Below are positions 42,298-50,705 of a DNA stretch of 64,000 nucleotides, one piece after another; position 1 is the first letter of the stretch, and each line of letters begins with the position of its first letter. The stretch is from the NCBI GenBank assembly GCA_963742865.1, contig CAVUNW010000078.1:22294-86293 (forward strand). Reading direction: 5' to 3'. A model generated the notes under the pieces. That model made no database searches, was not told the origin of the DNA, and saw only the letters and a program-made list of their open reading frames with translations. Made by a program: the position numbers and the translations under genes. The DNA is from Bog-532 sp963742865. GTDB taxonomy: Bacteria; Actinomycetota; Actinomycetes; Streptosporangiales; Streptosporangiaceae.

Positions 42298-43159
42298 AGA
42301 TCTTTAACGGTCCTCGGTCAGCAGCCTCGGTGGCAGGATCACCAGCTTGGAAGGTGTCCGGCGTGCGAGCGTCAGGGCCGCTGAGCTGGAGACTCTTGTA
42401 TGCGGCGGCAATGGCCGCGGTCCGGCAGGAGACGCCGAGCCTGCGGTAGATGCGTTCGAGATGCTTGTCCACTGTTCTCGGGCTGCAGCCGAGGCGGCGC
42501 CCTATTGCTGCATCGGTCAGGCCGCCTGCCACGAGGCGGAGCACTTGCTGCTGCCGGGGGGTGAGAACTGCCGGGCCCGGCCAGATGCTCCCTCCGCCCG
42601 CGGCCAGCCGGTCAGCCCGGTTGGCCGTCAGCTGCTCGATCCGGCGGGTCAGCAGTGGCCGGAGCTGGGTGATCAGATCGACCGCTGCGGGCGTGAAGTC
42701 AGAGCCGGTCCTGTTCAGCGAGATGCAGACGTGCAGGCCCCCGGGCTTGAGCGCCATGGCGAGCATCTCGTCGATGCCGATCTTCTGCACGACGTCGGCG
42801 TAGACACCGCTGTTGCGGAAGTTACGCATGCTTTGCAAGTCCGACCGGCGGATAGGCCGGCCGTCGCCGCCGGGACGGGTATGACACATCAGCGGGAAAT
42901 CTTGCGCATGCTGTTCGAGGGCCATTGCCGCTTCCCCGTCCAGCAGCGGACCGGGATAACTCGTGATCCGCCCGGGCAGCCGCCTGGCTGGCTGACCCGG
43001 CCCGGCTGCCTGATCCAGCTCCGTCCAGAGCGCCGAGTCCGCGCCGACAAGGTTCACCAGGGCGGGCATCAGCAGGCCGGGAAGGTCGGTCAGGCTGGCA
43101 GCGGCATCAGTGGCCTCGACCGTGGCCAGGGCCGCGCGCACCGTACTCCGAGCCGCCAT
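42284..43159 (-). CDS. LuxR-family transcriptional regulator
   Basis: 291 residues, ATG 43159. Residues 1-205 form a sensor-like region with helices and strands (LPGLLMPALVNLVGADSALW, YADVVQKIGIDEMLAMAL, HVCISLNRTGSDFTPAAVD), reminiscent of GAF-type domains of regulators next to phenolic or polyketide genes. The DNA-binding part is clear: LTPRQQQVLRLVAGGLTDAA, IGRRLGCSPRTVDKHLERIY, RRLGVSCRTAAIAAA. It converges with the DUF6325-like/HTH gene. The upstream spacer of 355 bases to the methyltransferase contains only a methyltransferase N-terminal relic. Confidence 0.88.
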   Translation of the reverse strand: MAARSTVRAALATVEATDAAASLTDLPGLLMPALVNLVGADSALWTELDQAAGPGQPARRLPGRITSYPGPLLDGEAAMALEQHAQDFPLMCHTRPGGDGRPIRRSDLQSMRNFRNSGVYADVVQKIGIDEMLAMALKPGGLHVCISLNRTGSDFTPAAVDLITQLRPLLTRRIEQLTANRADRLAAGGGSIWPGPAVLTPRQQQVLRLVAGGLTDAAIGRRLGCSPRTVDKHLERIYRRLGVSCRTAAIAAAYKSLQLSGPDARTPDTFQAGDPATEAADRGPLKIFSRG

Positions 43160-43297
43160 GATTCCCCCCGCGACCGTACGGAGTTCTCCGTATAGACGAT
43201 ACCCGTCTGCCTGTCATCTGCTGGATCCAGATGAGGAGGAAGCACGACGATCACCGCGAACGAACCCATCAGCACGTCCGGGACCGGCCAGCACGCG

Positions 43298-43426
43298 ATG
43301 AATCCGGAGGCGTTGAACGAGCTGACCGGCCAGGTGATCGCCGATGCCAGCGGGGCCGCTACGCCGGATAGCAGCGATGGACGGGAACCGCACAGGCCGT
43401 ATCAGATCAGTCCGTGCCGCCTCTGA
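43298..43426 (+). pseudogene. N-terminal relic of a methyltransferase
   Basis: Reads MNPEALNELTGQVIADASGA and ends at 43426. It parallels the start of the next gene (DSDKLNEFLGRFVTDLGATV): LNE, hydrophobic spacing, D and GA correspond. It is therefore probably the remaining N-terminus of a paralogue. The frame is open upstream to 43235, and a GAGGAGG at 43233-43239 stands just before an ACG codon, as though an original ATG had mutated. Otherwise 43160-43515 shows nothing but the ribosome site of the next gene. Confidence 0.4.
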
Positions 43427-43515
43427 TTGATCATCCGCAGCCGGTTGCAACGCCACTGTGACGCCGCGAAGCACCCGGCTCCTGACAGCGGGCCAAACGA
43501 CAAGGGAGCTTCATC

Positions 43516-44571
43516 ATGGCTATCGACAGCGACAAACTAAACGAGTTCCTCGGCAGGTTCGTCACCGACCTCGGCGCGACGGTGGCGGCCGGGAACGTGG
43601 TCATCGGCCACAACCTCGGCCTGTACAAGGCCCTGGCGGACAGGCCCGCGACCGCTGATGAGCTAGCGGCCGGCACCGGCACTAGCCCACGCTACGTCGC
43701 CGAATGGCTGCGCGGGCAGGCCGCAGGCGGCTACGTCGAATACGACGCGGCCTCGGACACCTACTCAATGACCGAGGAGCAGGCATTCGCACTGACCAAC
43801 CCAGACGGCGGCGTCTACGCGCCCGGCGCGTTCGTGCTCGCGCTCGGCGCGCTGCGGGCCGTGCCGCGCATGACCGAGGCGTTCCGCACCGGCGGCGGCC
43901 TGGGCTGGCACGAGCACGACGAAGACGTCTTCATCGGCTGTGAGCAGTTCTTCCGGCCCGGCTACATCGCCAACCTCATCCCGTCCTGGATCCCGGCGCT
44001 CGACGACGTGCAAGACAAGCTGCGGGCGGGCGCCAGCGTGGCCGACATCGGCTGCGGCCTGGGCGCCTCCACCATCTTGCTTGCCCGCGAGTACCCGAAG
44101 TCCCGGTTCACCGGCTCGGACTACCACGACAAGTCGATCGAGCTGGCGCGTAAGCGGGCTAGTGACGCGGGTGTGGCCGACCGGGTGAGCTTCGAGGTCG
44201 CCACGGCGGCGTCGTTCTCCGGCAGCGGCTACGACCTTGCCGCCACGTTCGATTGCCTGCATGACATGGGTGACCCGCTGGCCGCGGCCCGGCATGCCCG
44301 GCAGGCGCTCAAGCCCGACGGCACCTGGCTCATCGTCGAGCCCTACGCCAGCGACACGGTGGCGGGCAACCTGAATCCGGTCGGGCGAGCGTACTACAAC
44401 TTCTCCACGATGCTGTGCGTGCCGAACGCGATGTCCCAGCCCGGCGGATACGCGCTCGGCGCGCAGGCCGGAGAGGCCGCCATCCGGCAGGTCGTCACCG
44501 ACGCCGGGTTCACCAGGTTCCGGCGTGCGGCTGAGACGCCGTTCAACCTGGTGTACGAGGTTCGTCCCTAG
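43516..44571 (+). CDS. Class I SAM-dependent methyltransferase with winged-helix N-terminus
   Basis: 351 residues, ATG 43516 after AAGGGAG. N-terminal DSDKLNEFLGRFVTDLGATV, KALADRPATADELAAGTGTS and RYVAEWLRGQAAGGYVEYDA form the dimerisation/winged-helix part seen in O-methyltransferases and in a large actinobacterial family. The Rossmann core has ASVADIGCGLGASTILLARE (motif I), SRFTGSDYHDKSI, DLAATFDCLHDMGDPLAAAR and GTWLIVEPYASD. Related proteins methylate small molecules; the substrate here is unknown. There is no partner gene besides the relic upstream. Confidence 0.88.
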   Translation: MAIDSDKLNEFLGRFVTDLGATVAAGNVVIGHNLGLYKALADRPATADELAAGTGTSPRYVAEWLRGQAAGGYVEYDAASDTYSMTEEQAFALTNPDGGVYAPGAFVLALGALRAVPRMTEAFRTGGGLGWHEHDEDVFIGCEQFFRPGYIANLIPSWIPALDDVQDKLRAGASVADIGCGLGASTILLAREYPKSRFTGSDYHDKSIELARKRASDAGVADRVSFEVATAASFSGSGYDLAATFDCLHDMGDPLAAARHARQALKPDGTWLIVEPYASDTVAGNLNPVGRAYYNFSTMLCVPNAMSQPGGYALGAQAGEAAIRQVVTDAGFTRFRRAAETPFNLVYEVRP

Positions 44572-44866
44572 ACCCATGCGACGAAGATGTCGTGCGTACG
44601 CCGCCTGGAGGGCGCGCCGACAGGCACATTGAGGCGGCCTGCGCCAGCCGACAACGGGAGCGGAGAAAGGCGTCTCGCGGCTCTACTCGGCAATGTCAGC
44701 CAGGGTGATCCGAGGCCGTTGTTAGCAAATCCGTTAGCAACGTCTGTGGCCACCGTGCGGATGTCCCGCGTTGGCCGCGCCGCGCCGGGTCGGCCCATAG
44801 GGCCGCATGCCCGCGTGCGTGCGCGGCCAAGCCGAGCATCGTGCCCCTCATAGCGTCCTGGCCGCT

Positions 44867-45520
44867 CTATCCGCTGGGGTGATCGGTGTTCACGACCGGC
44901 AGGTTCTCCGCCTGCTGCTTGGTGATGCTGAGATGGACGCCGTCCTCCACCCCGGTGACAGCGCCGATCGGGATGGTCACATCCCTGCGGCCAAACAGAT
45001 GCCCCTCTTGCAGCAGCACATGGCTCACGTGGTGGCTGCGAGGGTCGATGACAAGCCCCTCGACTCGCCCGATCTCGCCGTCGCTGGCATAGACGCGCTC
45101 ATTGCGGCGCACGGCGACCTCGCCCGGGGGCAGGGAGCCGTAGGTGCCGGTCGGCTCACCTTCTCCGGTCTGGGGCATGCCCTCGCCTTCGCTCGGGCTG
45201 TAGTAGGGCCACATGAGCTTCTGTTCTGCGCTGTAGCCTGAGTACTGCTCCAGGCTGGTCCCCGTCGCGAAATCCGAAACCTCGGCGAAGCCGAGCTGGT
45301 CGAACTCCGCCCGAGTGCAGCGCAGCCGGACCTCCTTCGGTGTCGCGGCATCGACAAGGTCGAGCGGGACAAGCCGACCGAGGCCGGGCCAGTGCCTTGG
45401 TTCGACCACCAGATGGGTGACCACCCGCGCGACCGGGTCAACGACCACGCGGCTCACCTTGCCGCAGACCCCATCGGCACACTTGGCGTCGGCCCCGATC
45501 ACGAAGGGTGTCTCTGCCAT
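44867..45520 (-). CDS. PRC-barrel domain protein
   Basis: 217 residues from ATG 45520, with GAGGAGG upstream; an ATG five codons earlier lacks it. Two PRC-barrel units: FVIGADAKCADGVCGKVSRV with THLVVEPRHWPGLGRLVPLD, and ERVYASDGEIGRVEGLVIDP with VSHVLLQEGHLFGRRDVTIP, joined by an acidic Gly/Pro linker. PRC barrels occur in RimM and photosynthetic reaction-centre proteins and bind RNA or protein; stand-alone double-barrel proteins of actinobacteria have no settled role. A nearly identical 132-bp piece of its 3' part is found at 37122-37253. Confidence 0.85.
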   Translation of the reverse strand: MAETPFVIGADAKCADGVCGKVSRVVVDPVARVVTHLVVEPRHWPGLGRLVPLDLVDAATPKEVRLRCTRAEFDQLGFAEVSDFATGTSLEQYSGYSAEQKLMWPYYSPSEGEGMPQTGEGEPTGTYGSLPPGEVAVRRNERVYASDGEIGRVEGLVIDPRSHHVSHVLLQEGHLFGRRDVTIPIGAVTGVEDGVHLSITKQQAENLPVVNTDHPSG

Positions 45521-46054
45521 GGCCGACCTCCTCATCCGCTTGGAGCATAGCGCGAACCCAGCCAGCGGCAGCGCCGTCGAACCATTGGGGCCCGTGAAGA
45601 CCTGCCGACGCCGCTGGCCTGAGGATTACTCAGGAGCGGGTGAAGAGAACCGGACCCGCACTATCAGCTCGGGAGTGGTGGACGGCTCATCCGTGACCAG
45701 TGCTCCCCAGGTAGGTGGCCGTCTCGGGTTGTCCGTGAATGCCCGCTGAGCACAGGTCGTTATCCCCTGATCGGGGACGCAACAGGCACGTTCACAAGCC
45801 TGAGCCCCTGCGTGCAAAATACGCCCAGGCTGTCGGTCACCGTCGCTCAGCTGGGCTTGCAATAACAGCATGTCCGCCCGGATCAGCCCGCGCCGGTCCT
45901 GTTGCCGTCAGCTTTGGTGCGAGACTGTCACCGTCCTCCGCCAGCACAAGGCCGACCAGGCCGCCGATCAGCTCCACGCGGGTGACTCCTGGCGCGGCGT
46001 CAAGACGGCTATCAAAAGAGCCCCTTCCATGATCGGAAGAGGCCGCTGGGCTGG
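45521..46054. other. Chromosomal flank left of the tRNA-Thr fragment
   Basis: No complete gene. Between 45870 and 46020 the plus strand reads LWCETVTVLRQHKADQAADQ and HAGDSWRGVKTAIKRAP, which looks protein-like and may be a remnant, but the family is not recognised. This flank should be ordinary chromosome because the element lies to the right of the tRNA fragment. Confidence 0.35.
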
Positions 46055-46097
46055 GAGCCGCCTATCGGAATCGAACCGATGACCTACGCATTACGAG
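46055..46097 (-). other. Attachment site: 3' part of tRNA-Thr(CGT)
   Basis: On the minus strand the 43 bases run from the anticodon loop CTCGTAA through TGCG, the variable loop, the T-arm (TCGGTTCGATTCCGA) and the acceptor strand AGGCGGC, as in actinobacterial tRNA-Thr(CGT). The 5' half is absent: bases beyond 46097 do not fit the anticodon stem. A 3' tRNA fragment cut in the anticodon loop is the typical att scar of tyrosine-integrase elements; chromosome lies left, element right. The intact tRNA-Thr should be at the other end, beyond this window. A second T-arm-like stretch (CATCGGTTCGATTCC) lies inverted at 46117-46131. Confidence 0.75.
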
Positions 46098-46233
46098 GGT
46101 GTCACGGTGCGTTGCTCATCGGTTCGATTCCCGCGCTACCTTCATGTTCGCGGGTCACTGCCGACGGCCGTCGTTGGCTGGTGACGGTGGTTCGGGGACA
46201 TCTCGGGGACACGCGCCTGGAGTGCGCTGGTCT

Positions 46234-46569
46234 CTACGAACGGCCCCATCGCTGCTGTGCTGCCTGCCGGGTGACGCCGAGCCGGACTGCGATCTCGGCC
46301 CACGAGTACCCGGCCTCTCGCAGTCCGATGACGGCCTGGGCGATGGCCTCGTCCAGCTCGGTGGCGAGCCCGGTCATGTCGGCCAGGGCGTCAACGTCGC
46401 CGCCTGCAACTCGCCTCGCGTACGCGCGTACAACGCGCCGGACGAACCGGACGTACTCGTCGTTCTCGACCGGCTGCCGCCGTCGGTTCGGTGTCAACCC
46501 AGCCTTGACGCCCGATCGCCTGCCACGCTCACCTGCACCTGCTGGCTGGTCTGCCATGAGGGGAGTCAT
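46234..46569 (-). CDS. Small helix-turn-helix protein of the integrative element
   Basis: 111 residues, ATG 46569 with AAGGAG upstream. Basic start (RRSGVKAGLTPNRRRQ), helical centre (VRFVRRVVRAYARRVAGGD) and a C-terminal helix-turn-helix: IGLREAGYSWAEIAVRLGVT, RQAAQQRWG, like the fourth region of sigma factors. Such small proteins are frequent at the ends of actinomycete integrative elements and may regulate them. Role not proven. Confidence 0.7.
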   Translation of the reverse strand: MTPLMADQPAGAGERGRRSGVKAGLTPNRRRQPVENDEYVRFVRRVVRAYARRVAGGDVDALADMTGLATELDEAIAQAVIGLREAGYSWAEIAVRLGVTRQAAQQRWGRS

Positions 46570-47175
46570 CTGCCTGCTCCTTCCGCCCTGGCCGTAAGAG
46601 GGGGGAACGGCCTGGGGCCTTCACCCGATAGGTGCCGAGGTTGTGGAGCCGGGAGTGGAGGTCAAGTTGCGGCTGCTTGATGCTTTGGACTGGCAGAGGC
46701 TCCGCGCGAGCGGGTTGTGCTCGTGTGGAGGGGCGGGCCAAAGGATCATGCGTTTAGCCGCTGCTTGACCGGAGCGGACGGCGGAATACGATTTTCGTCC
46801 GGGTGAGGCGTGATGTTGATTTCGTGATGTTGATTTAATGCTGTGCGACGACCCACTGCTTGAAATCGTCGACTGCGGTGCGCTGATTTGCTGTGCCGCA
46901 GATGAGAAAGTTAGACGGCTGCCCGTGATTGGCCGCTGAATACTCCCCGCATTACTGCCCAATTGGGCTCGCCATGGGCACGGGCGGGGCCAAAAGATCT
47001 TCCCGCCCTTGGCTCCCGACGTGGAGGGCCGATAATCGCTGTATCCGGTCAAGGCCCCCACCGGGGATCACCGATGCCCGTTGGCGGCGGGGGCCGTGGG
47101 TGGCATCTCCGTATCCGAGCCCGGCTCGCCATTATCGACACCGATATTCGGGGTAAGATATTTTTTAGGGAAGTG
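46570..47175. other. Spacer within the integrative element
   Basis: 606 bases without a convincing gene. The composition drops in GC around 46800-46900. A short plus-strand stretch near 46650-46770 (VKLRLLDALDWQRLRASG) looks protein-like but has no start or recognised family. The end holds an AT-rich patch (47155-47168) that may be a promoter for the next gene. Confidence 0.35.
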
Positions 47176-47706
47176 ATGGACATGCAGAGATATCTGCTAG
47201 TGCTGGATATGGACTTGCTGGCCGTGGATGAGAAGTTTGACTTGGAGCCGATCAACTATCTCGCTGCGCAGCAGGAACAGGAGCCGTGCGAGGTGGTGGT
47301 TTTGTCCCTGGTGGACACGTCCCAGACGAAACTGCCCGCGATGGAGCTTGTCCTGGGTGCCCGGGCCGGGAAGTTCCCCGTCGCGCCCCGGCCGGACCAT
47401 GACGTCAGCGCCGCCGCTGAGCATCGCATGAACCTGGCTGTGCGGCACCTGACGGTTATCGGCTGCCAGGCGAGCGGCCTGATCAGTGATGAGGACCTGG
47501 TGAAGGCCGTGCGCCACGAGACCCGCGCGCACGACTATGACAAGGTGATCCTGGCGATGGGCAAGCAGGATGGCTCCGGGCTGGCTGGCGTCCTGCGCCT
47601 TGATCCTGTTCACCAGCTGCGGCGACAGTGGAGCGACCGGCTGATCATATTCTCGCCTGAGGCGGGTACCGCGCAGCCAGAGTTGGCTGACGAGGGCCTC
47701 GCGTAG
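47176..47706 (+). CDS. Universal-stress-protein-like hypothetical protein
   Basis: 176 residues; ATG 47176 (or 47182) with AGGGAAG upstream. MQRYLLVLDMDLLAVDEKFD, LEPINYLAAQQEQEPCEVVV and RMNLAVRHLTVIGCQASGLI, SDEDLVKAVRHETRAHDYDK and VILAMGKQDGSGLAGVLRLD follow the alpha/beta order of a UspA-like fold: a strand at the start, a DYDKVILAMG strand and G-x-G-like loop near the end. Its function in the element is unknown; nucleotide binding is conceivable. It is followed by 267 bases without a gene. Confidence 0.6.
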   Translation: MDMQRYLLVLDMDLLAVDEKFDLEPINYLAAQQEQEPCEVVVLSLVDTSQTKLPAMELVLGARAGKFPVAPRPDHDVSAAAEHRMNLAVRHLTVIGCQASGLISDEDLVKAVRHETRAHDYDKVILAMGKQDGSGLAGVLRLDPVHQLRRQWSDRLIIFSPEAGTAQPELADEGLA

Positions 47707-47973
47707 ATCGGCGGTTATGTCGGCTCGGTTGGCGCGGGCGCGCCGGGCGGGGCCGCCAAGGCCAGAGCCCGGCGCGGGGAGCGCCGTACCCGGCGCCGCG
47801 CAGCGGCGCCGCTTGATCAAATACGGCTTAATTCGGCAGTGTGTAAGTCAATGGTCAATATGCCACGGATGTATGTTCGCTCATGCTAGGCCTGCTTGCT
47901 ATGTAGCGGTGCGTGGCTGTACGCTGGCCTGTAGTGCTAGCACAACAGGCGACTATCTAGCACGGCAGGGCGG

Positions 47974-48772
47974 ATGATGACGCAGCGCCTTGACCCTCGA
48001 TCTGATCGTCCGCTGGCGTTGCAGCTGGCCGATGTGCTGCGGACAGAGATTCAGGAGGGTCTTAGGAGGCCGGGGAGCCAGCTCCCCACCGAAAGCGAGT
48101 TTCAGAACGACTATGGCGTGAGCCGGACGACGATCCGGACGGCCCTGGCGGTCCTGATTGCTGAGGGCCTGGTGGTGACGCGTAAGGGCTTCGGGTCCTA
48201 CGTGCGGGACACGCCACCACTGCGGCGCATCTCATCAACGCATCGGCATGCCTCGCACCGGGCCTCGGGCAAGCCGGAATTTGATACCGAGGCGGTTGCG
48301 CAGGGCCAGGTTCCTTCCCGCCGGATGTTGATGACCGGGCGCGGCCCGGTTCCGGCGGATATCGCTGACTGGCTTGAACTCTGCGGCGGGCGAGCAAGCC
48401 GTGATCCGGAAGCGGTTGCAGCTGCTCGACGACGTGCCTGCTGTCATCTCGACGAGCTATTACCCGCTGTGGCTGGCTGAAGGCACGCGGCTGGAGTTGC
48501 CCGACGCTCTCTCTGAGGGGCCGGACAACCTGATCGAGCGGCTCGGCCACCGGTTCGCCCACGGCATCGAACTGCTGCGGGCACGGATGCCGACTCCGGA
48601 AGAGGTCCGCTTGCTAGACCTGGAGCCCGGCGTCCCGGTGGTGCGGATGCTGCATATCGACTATGACACGGACGGCCGGACGCTACAGGTCGCTGATGAC
48701 CTTTTTGCCGGTGACCGGCACGAGTTCGCGTTCGAGTGGGCCGAGGAGGATGAGGCAGAACCGGATGAGTGA
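47974..48772 (+). CDS. GntR-family regulator (frameshifted)
   Basis: Winged-helix DNA-binding domain: RPLALQLADVLRTEIQEGL, LPTESEFQNDYGVSRTTIRT, ALAVLIAEGLVVTRKGFGSY. After DIADWLEL (about 48375) the frame changes and the UTRA-type ligand domain follows: LQLLDDVPAVISTSYYPLWL, AEGTRLELPDALSEGPDNLI, FAGDRHEFAFEWAEEDEAE. A single indel joins both. GntR/UTRA proteins (KorSA-type) control transfer genes of actinomycete elements by repressing until a ligand binds. Stop and next start overlap (GTGA). Confidence 0.82.
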
Positions 48773-49234
48773 GTGGCCGCCGTAACTGGTCTAACCTGAT
48801 CCGCGGTGTCGGGTGCGAGATGTGCGAGGCAGGCCGCCCGGAAGCTGACCGCTACGGCATCCGTATCCGCAAGGGCGTGTACTCCGACGCCTACCTTCAG
48901 CGCGCCGACGTGCAGCGCGGCTACACGTTGGTGATCTGGCGCGGTCGGCACGTCAACGAGCCCACGGAGCTGGACGATGCTGAAGCGGCTGGGTACTGGG
49001 CTGAAGTCCTGGACGTGGCCCGCGCGTTGATCACCGTGTACAGCCCGCTGAAAATGAACTACGAAACGCTCGGTAACTCCTTGCCGCACCTGCACACTCA
49101 CCTGGTGCCGCGCTATGCCGCCGATCCTCGCCCCGGCCAGCCTTTCCCACTGTCCGCACAGGCATCCGGAAGCCAAGCTTCCGGAGCCTGTGCTGCTGTC
49201 CGATGCCGCTGAGCTGCGCTCACTGCTGAAGTAA
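48769..49234 (+). CDS. HIT family protein (frameshifted near the end)
   Basis: GTG start overlapping the GntR stop. CEMCEAGRPEADRYGIRIRK, YTLVIWRGRHVNEPTELD and the histidine triad NSLPHLHTHLVPRY identify a HIT-type nucleotide hydrolase or transferase. As read it ends with a spurious tail at 49212; one base shift near 49150 gives the normal end HPEAKLPEPVLLSDAAELRS, LLK and stop at 49234. HIT genes next to GntR regulators recur in such elements, role unclear. A leader with AGGAGG follows before the next gene. Confidence 0.82.
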
Positions 49235-49329
49235 GGAACTTCTAGCCCTTAAGTAAGCCTCTGACCTCTTCCGCCTGTCATCCTGTAGTCCTAGGATGTA
49301 AGCATTACAGGCGATCAACAGGAGGACTC

Positions 49330-49717
49330 ATGTTGCAGGGGCCGATCCCGGTCGAGTTCGGGAGGTTCTTCCCGGACGGTGCGTACATCGCCGGGCCGAT
49401 CGAGAAGCTGCGGGACTTCGACCGGTCCAAGGGGGACCGGATCGTTCAGCAGCAAGACAAGAACACCGGGCTGCCGCTGTGGACCGTGGACGTGATCGAC
49501 GCGGACCCGCAGGCCCGGCAGCGGACGGTGAAGGTCAAGGTCGTGGCCGAGGTATGCGCCGGTGCTGCCCGCGCCACCTGCTGGGTCGCCCTTCACGCCG
49601 GTGGAGTTCACCGGGCTGATGGTGACCCCGTACGTCAATGACGCGAACCGGCTGGCCTACTCCCTGAAGGCGACCGGGCTCCGGGCTGCCTCGCGGGGGA
49701 TCGGGCCGCCCGGCTGA
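49330..49717 (+). CDS. Pra-like activator of replication, integration and excision (frameshifted)
   Basis: ATG 49330 behind CAGGAGG. MLQGPIPVEFGRFFPDGAYI, RSKGDRIVQQQDKNTGLPLW and TVDVIDADPQARQRTVKVKV match the N-terminal part of the family named as plasmid replication, integration and excision activator in AICEs such as pSAM2. Near 49558 the frame changes; PVEFTGLMVTPYVNDANRLA and YSLKATGLRAASRG complete it to the stop at 49717. One base is missing or extra. Confidence 0.72.
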
Positions 49718-49735
49718 GAACAAGGACGCGGCCTG

Positions 49736-50095
49736 ATGGGGCGGCGGGCCAACCCGGCCGCGCACCTGTGCGTGCGGGTCGGTTCCCGGCATGAGGTGGC
49801 GTTCGTGCCGTTCCCGCGCCGGGCCCCGATGTTCGTCATCGCCGCCGGGTCCACGCAGGTCAGCCTGACCATGCCGGATCAGCTCGACGCCGGGCATGTC
49901 GAGTTCGCCCGGCAACTGGCCAGCCAGGCGTGGGCGTACGCGGTGGCGGTGGAACGCCGGTACCGGGACCTGCCGCCGCTGCCGGACACGCCGGTCCCCT
50001 ACCGGCTGACGCCCGAGGCCGGGGCCCTGCTCGATGCAGGACCGGAGCGGGCGGACCTGGTGCCGCTGCCCGGCGGGCAGGAGGTGATGGCATGA
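49736..50095 (+). CDS. Hypothetical protein of the AICE
   Basis: 119 residues, ATG 49736. RVGSRHEVAFVPFPRRAPMF, GSTQVSLTMPDQLDAGHVEF and ARQLASQAWAYAVAVERRYR suggest a small beta domain followed by a helix. The stop overlaps the next start (ATGA). Together with the next gene, which has the same strand-then-helix build (IPGRDEVTADDVTFGRLLAE), it seems to be a pair of related proteins usual in these elements; function unknown. Confidence 0.6.
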   Translation: MGRRANPAAHLCVRVGSRHEVAFVPFPRRAPMFVIAAGSTQVSLTMPDQLDAGHVEFARQLASQAWAYAVAVERRYRDLPPLPDTPVPYRLTPEAGALLDAGPERADLVPLPGGQEVMA

Positions 50096-50409
50096 CGGCG
50101 ACCTCCGCGTCGGTCCGGTTCGGCGCCAACGGCGTGACCGAGGTCGAGTCGTTCGTCCGGCTGACCGGCCGCACCTTCATCCACTGCTGCATCTACGACG
50201 ACATCGCACCGATCCTGACGGTGAAGGACGCGCACGTGGACATCTCGATCACCATTCCCGGACGGGACGAGGTGACCGCCGACGACGTGACCTTCGGCCG
50301 CCTGCTGGCCGAGGCGGTGGGCCAGTACGTGGCCGAGCTGGAGCGCCGGGTGCGCCCCGGCCGCGAGGACCTGACAGCTACCAGGGATGGCCCCGGGCAG
50401 GCGGCGTGA
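50092..50409 (+). CDS. Hypothetical protein of the AICE
   Basis: 105 residues, start coupled by ATGA to the preceding gene. VRFGANGVTEVESFVRLTGR, TFIHCCIYDDIAPILTVKDA, HVDISITIPGRDEVTADDVT and AEAVGQYVAELERRV. The end resembles that of the upstream gene (VEFARQLASQAWAYAVAVER), so the two may have arisen by duplication. No enzymatic motif is seen. Confidence 0.6.
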   Translation: MTATSASVRFGANGVTEVESFVRLTGRTFIHCCIYDDIAPILTVKDAHVDISITIPGRDEVTADDVTFGRLLAEAVGQYVAELERRVRPGREDLTATRDGPGQAA

Positions 50410-50503
50410 TCGTGATGAGTGATGCGGCGGGGCGGCTGGAGCTGCAATCTCCGGCCGCCCCTGGGTTCTCTCCCGTGGCATCCAAGGAAGAGGTGAACAG
50501 CTT

Positions 50504-50674
50504 ATGCGCCGGATCGTGACCGGTGAGCAGATCGCCCAGCTCACCAACCCCGACCCGTTCTCGATCCCCCGATGGCGGGCACCGGTCTACCGCACCCCCG
50601 GCTGGATCATCGCCGTAGTGCAGTTCGGCCGGTTCCTGTGGTGGCTGGCCCGGCTGATCGTCCGGCACCCGTGA
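50504..50674 (+). CDS. Small membrane protein, SpdB-like position
   Basis: 56 residues, ATG 50504 with GGAAGAGG upstream. One probable membrane stretch near the end (TPGWIIAVVQFGRFLWWLAR). In actinomycete elements small hydrophobic spread proteins stand just before traB, as here. A GTG at 50671 overlaps its stop and may be the real start of the next gene. Confidence 0.5.
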   Translation: MRRIVTGEQIAQLTNPDPFSIPRWRAPVYRTPGWIIAVVQFGRFLWWLARLIVRHP

Positions 50675-50705
50675 TCGATGCCGTTCTGACCGTGCTCGCG
50701 CTGGT

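Noticed and set aside
44572..44866. Gene or RNA in the 295 bases after the methyltransferase
   Set aside because: Short frames only, no motifs; no clear hairpin or tRNA-like fold was found.
46055..46131. A complete tRNA gene at the AICE border
   Set aside because: The D-arm and the 5' anticodon and acceptor strands are missing; only the 3' part is present.
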